Below are positions 62,240 through 64,000 of a DNA stretch of 64,000 nucleotides, in pieces. How positions within the stretch are numbered: the stretch's first letter is position 1; each line of letters starts with the position of its first letter. A model generated the notes under the pieces. The model saw only the letters and a list, made by a program, of their open reading frames with translations, was not told the DNA's origin and made no database searches. A program made the translations under genes and the position numbers. The stretch comes from Gracilaria gracilis (taxonomy: Eukaryota > Rhodophyta > Florideophyceae > Gracilariales > Gracilariaceae): the NCBI GenBank assembly GCA_030374805.1, contig JARGSG010000109.1, positions 62,001 through 126,000 of the forward strand, written 5' to 3'.

Positions 62240-64000
62240 ATGCACGCGTTGCGCGCGCAGCTGCGCACGCAGCGCGTACCGCCACCGCAACAACAACCAC
62301 AGCAAGAAACCGACACTGAGAGCGCGCCGCACATCCTCCCGTCGCTCTCGCCCACGCACGCCGCCGTCGTCAGCGACGTGCAGCTGTACATGATCCCCCT
62401 CACGCCGCGCGCCGCGCCGCGCCGCACGCCACTGCCATTCGCGCCCACGCACGAGCTGGTAAGCGGCCCATACACCGCGCTCATATCGCCCACGCAGCTG
62501 GCGGTGCTCCACCACCACAGCGGCGTGTGTTACCCCGTGGCGCCCGCCCTCTTCCGCCGCCGCCCCGCGCTGCGCGTGCTGCACGCGTGCTGGATGCCCT
62601 CCGCCCCGGCCTTCCTCATCGTGCTCACGTCCGACTTCTGCCTGCGCTTGTTCGATGCCATCAACGAACAGGCCGCCGCGCATGAGCGCCAGCGCGTGCG
62701 TGTCGTCACTACTGCCGCCCCGCCCGTGTCGTTTGTCTGCGGGTCGGGGCCGGGCTGGCACGCGCTGTGCGTCTACGTGCTGGCCGAGGACGGCGCCGTG
62801 TATGTCGCCGCCCCCATCGCCCCCATCGGCACCACGCTGTCAATCGCTGACTTCCGCGCGCTCAGACGCGCTGCCAAGAGCGCGCTGTGCCTCTCCGCGC
62901 CCCAAACCCCGCAGTCGCACCACACTGGCCGCCGCCTCAGCTTTGGCGACGCCCACACCCCGTGGCCGCTACGTCAGGCGCGCTTGCAGCTGCTCTTTCT
63001 GGACACCGTGTTCGAGCGCAGCGCCGATCAAATGATCGCTGTGCGCGAGTTCAAGCCGGCGCCGCTGCTCTTTCAGGGCCCGCTGCACGTGCACAAGGAG
63101 CGTCGCGATGAGCAGTACGTGCAGCTGTTGCAGGTCAGCGCCACCAAACAGCCCGTGTTGCTGCGCGTGTCGCGCCGCGGCTCCGTGTGCGTGCTGCTGC
63201 CCATGGAACGCGTTGAGGCTAATTGGTTCCTGTCCACGGAGCCGCCGGGAGAGGGCCTTTTGCTGGCCAGTAAGGAGTACGCGTCTTGTGCGCAGTCGGT
63301 TGCGCCGGCTTTCTTGTGCTTTGAGCGCATTGCGTTCGACTCGCCCGTCAGTATTACCGCCGTTGCGTCGCATGCGGACACCTTTTTCTTCGCCACCGCC
63401 AAGGCCGTTTATTCGCTCACCTTCTCGTTTCTGTCGTTGCTGGAGGACGCGCTGGCGTTGGAGCGATGCCCAACGTCCACACTGCGCGAGCTCTTCACGG
63501 TCAATAGTCCGCATGCATCGTCGCAAGCGCGCATACGCGCCATTATGTCGCATTACGTGCGCGGCGATGGGCCGGTTGCCGTTGTTCTGTTGGCGGACGG
63601 TACGCTGCATGTCACCGATCCTTTGCGCTGGCATGGGCTGCAGGTTGATCTGCCGTCGTTATTGCCCGATCGCCCGTTCTCCGAATCTCAGCAAAACCTG
63701 CGCGCGTATGCTTTCCGAGAAACGGCGGAGAATGTGCTGCATGCTCTGCGACACGTAGAGTCGTTGCGCGACCAGTATGGCAGAGTTGCGGACGGAACGC
63801 TGGGAAAGGTGTCTTCAATCAAGTCCTTCGCAAGCACGCTTCCGTACCTTGAGAAGCGCGTTGAGGTTCTGACAGGCAACAGTCAGCAACCTGGAATCGG
63901 CGATTCGCTTGGCAATATTGCGAGTCTGCTCATGGAGTGGACCCAAGAAATTAGTGATCGCTCAGAAAGCAACGCGCGTGATATTGACAAGCTGCAGACT
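62240..64000 (+). CDS. NUP88: Nup88-like nucleoporin, N-terminal part (runs off the window)
   Basis: The frame from ATG 62240 is open for 587 codons to the window end. A short Gln/Pro-rich start is followed by beta-propeller-like sequence. H-A-C-W-M-P-S-A-P-A-F-L-I-V-L-T-S-D-F-C-L-R-L-F-D is the Nup88 signature blade; G-x-V-Y-V-A-A-P and Q-G-P-L-H-V follow. From about residue 520 the sequence becomes helical (L-E-K-R-V-E-V-L, E-S-N-A-R-D-I-D-K-L-Q), probably the start of the coiled-coil that binds the Nup214/Nup62 side of the pore. No intron is seen. Transcribed away from PDCD5. Confidence 0.75.
   Translation, partial: MHALRAQLRTQRVPPPQQQPQQETDTESAPHILPSLSPTHAAVVSDVQLYMIPLTPRAAPRRTPLPFAPTHELVSGPYTALISPTQLAVLHHHSGVCYPVAPALFRRRPALRVLHACWMPSAPAFLIVLTSDFCLRLFDAINEQAAAHERQRVRVVTTAAPPVSFVCGSGPGWHALCVYVLAEDGAVYVAAPIAPIGTTLSIADFRALRRAAKSALCLSAPQTPQSHHTGRRLSFGDAHTPWPLRQARLQLLFLDTVFERSADQMIAVREFKPAPLLFQGPLHVHKERRDEQYVQLLQVSATKQPVLLRVSRRGSVCVLLPMERVEANWFLSTEPPGEGLLLASKEYASCAQSVAPAFLCFERIAFDSPVSITAVASHADTFFFATAKAVYSLTFSFLSLLEDALALERCPTSTLRELFTVNSPHASSQARIRAIMSHYVRGDGPVAVVLLADGTLHVTDPLRWHGLQVDLPSLLPDRPFSESQQNLRAYAFRETAENVLHALRHVESLRDQYGRVADGTLGKVSSIKSFASTLPYLEKRVEVLTGNSQQPGIGDSLGNIASLLMEWTQEISDRSESNARDIDKLQT

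Noticed and set aside
1-64000. tRNA, rRNA or other structured RNA genes
   Set aside because: None seen by eye; only tRNA-complementary primer sites were found. A tRNA scan would be needed to exclude them.

Overview
The window is nuclear DNA from a eukaryote, with spliceosomal introns, TATA-type promoters, long UTR-like spacers, and LTR retrotransposons over roughly two thirds of its length. An alpha-type carbonic anhydrase, a secreted multicopper oxidase, an N-terminally anchored parallel beta-helix protein and an MsrB with a targeting leader suggest an alga; a red alga is my guess and is not proven. The nuclear housekeeping genes at the right end (NudC, glutathione synthetase, PDCD5, Nup88-like) are very GC-rich and carry trinucleotide-repeat tracts.

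Layout. 1-8913: a damaged Ty1/copia element, pol on the minus strand, with an extra inverted copy of its accessory gene plus LTR fused to its 5' end, so that both outer ends are 3' LTRs facing outward. 8914-10305: host DNA with a lipocalin-like secreted protein. 10311-17823: a second, nearly complete copia copy on the plus strand with 309-bp LTRs and a TTACC target duplication. Both copia copies carry a convergent antisense gene between pol and the 3' LTR. It has its own spliceosomal intron and a C-terminal domain that looks like a papain-fold cysteine protease.

17824-29743: host DNA with alpha-carbonic anhydrase, MsrB, an ARM-repeat pseudogene, a beta-helix protein, a CPEPP-repeat protein, a TIMP/NTR-like protein and a five-exon multicopper oxidase containing a 16-nt microexon. 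29749-55865: a 26-kb array LTR-internal-LTR-internal-LTR flanked by GGGGC. The outer element is a small, minus-strand, gag-only (non-autonomous) LTR element. Each of its two internal regions holds the same nested Ty3/gypsy chromovirus at the same CATTT target. The first chromovirus copy has an intact 1116-aa RT-RNaseH-integrase-chromodomain ORF; the second is broken by a cluster of single-base insertions. 55866-64000: host DNA with an unknown basic protein, NudC-like protein, glutathione synthetase, PDCD5 and the start of a Nup88-like gene running off the end.

The two most unusual signals are (1) an 11-bp palindrome-like motif, ACC-N5-GGT, repeated through the whole chromovirus (LTR, leader, coding and non-coding parts) far above chance, and (2) the antisense, intron-bearing, protease-like accessory gene of the copia family.
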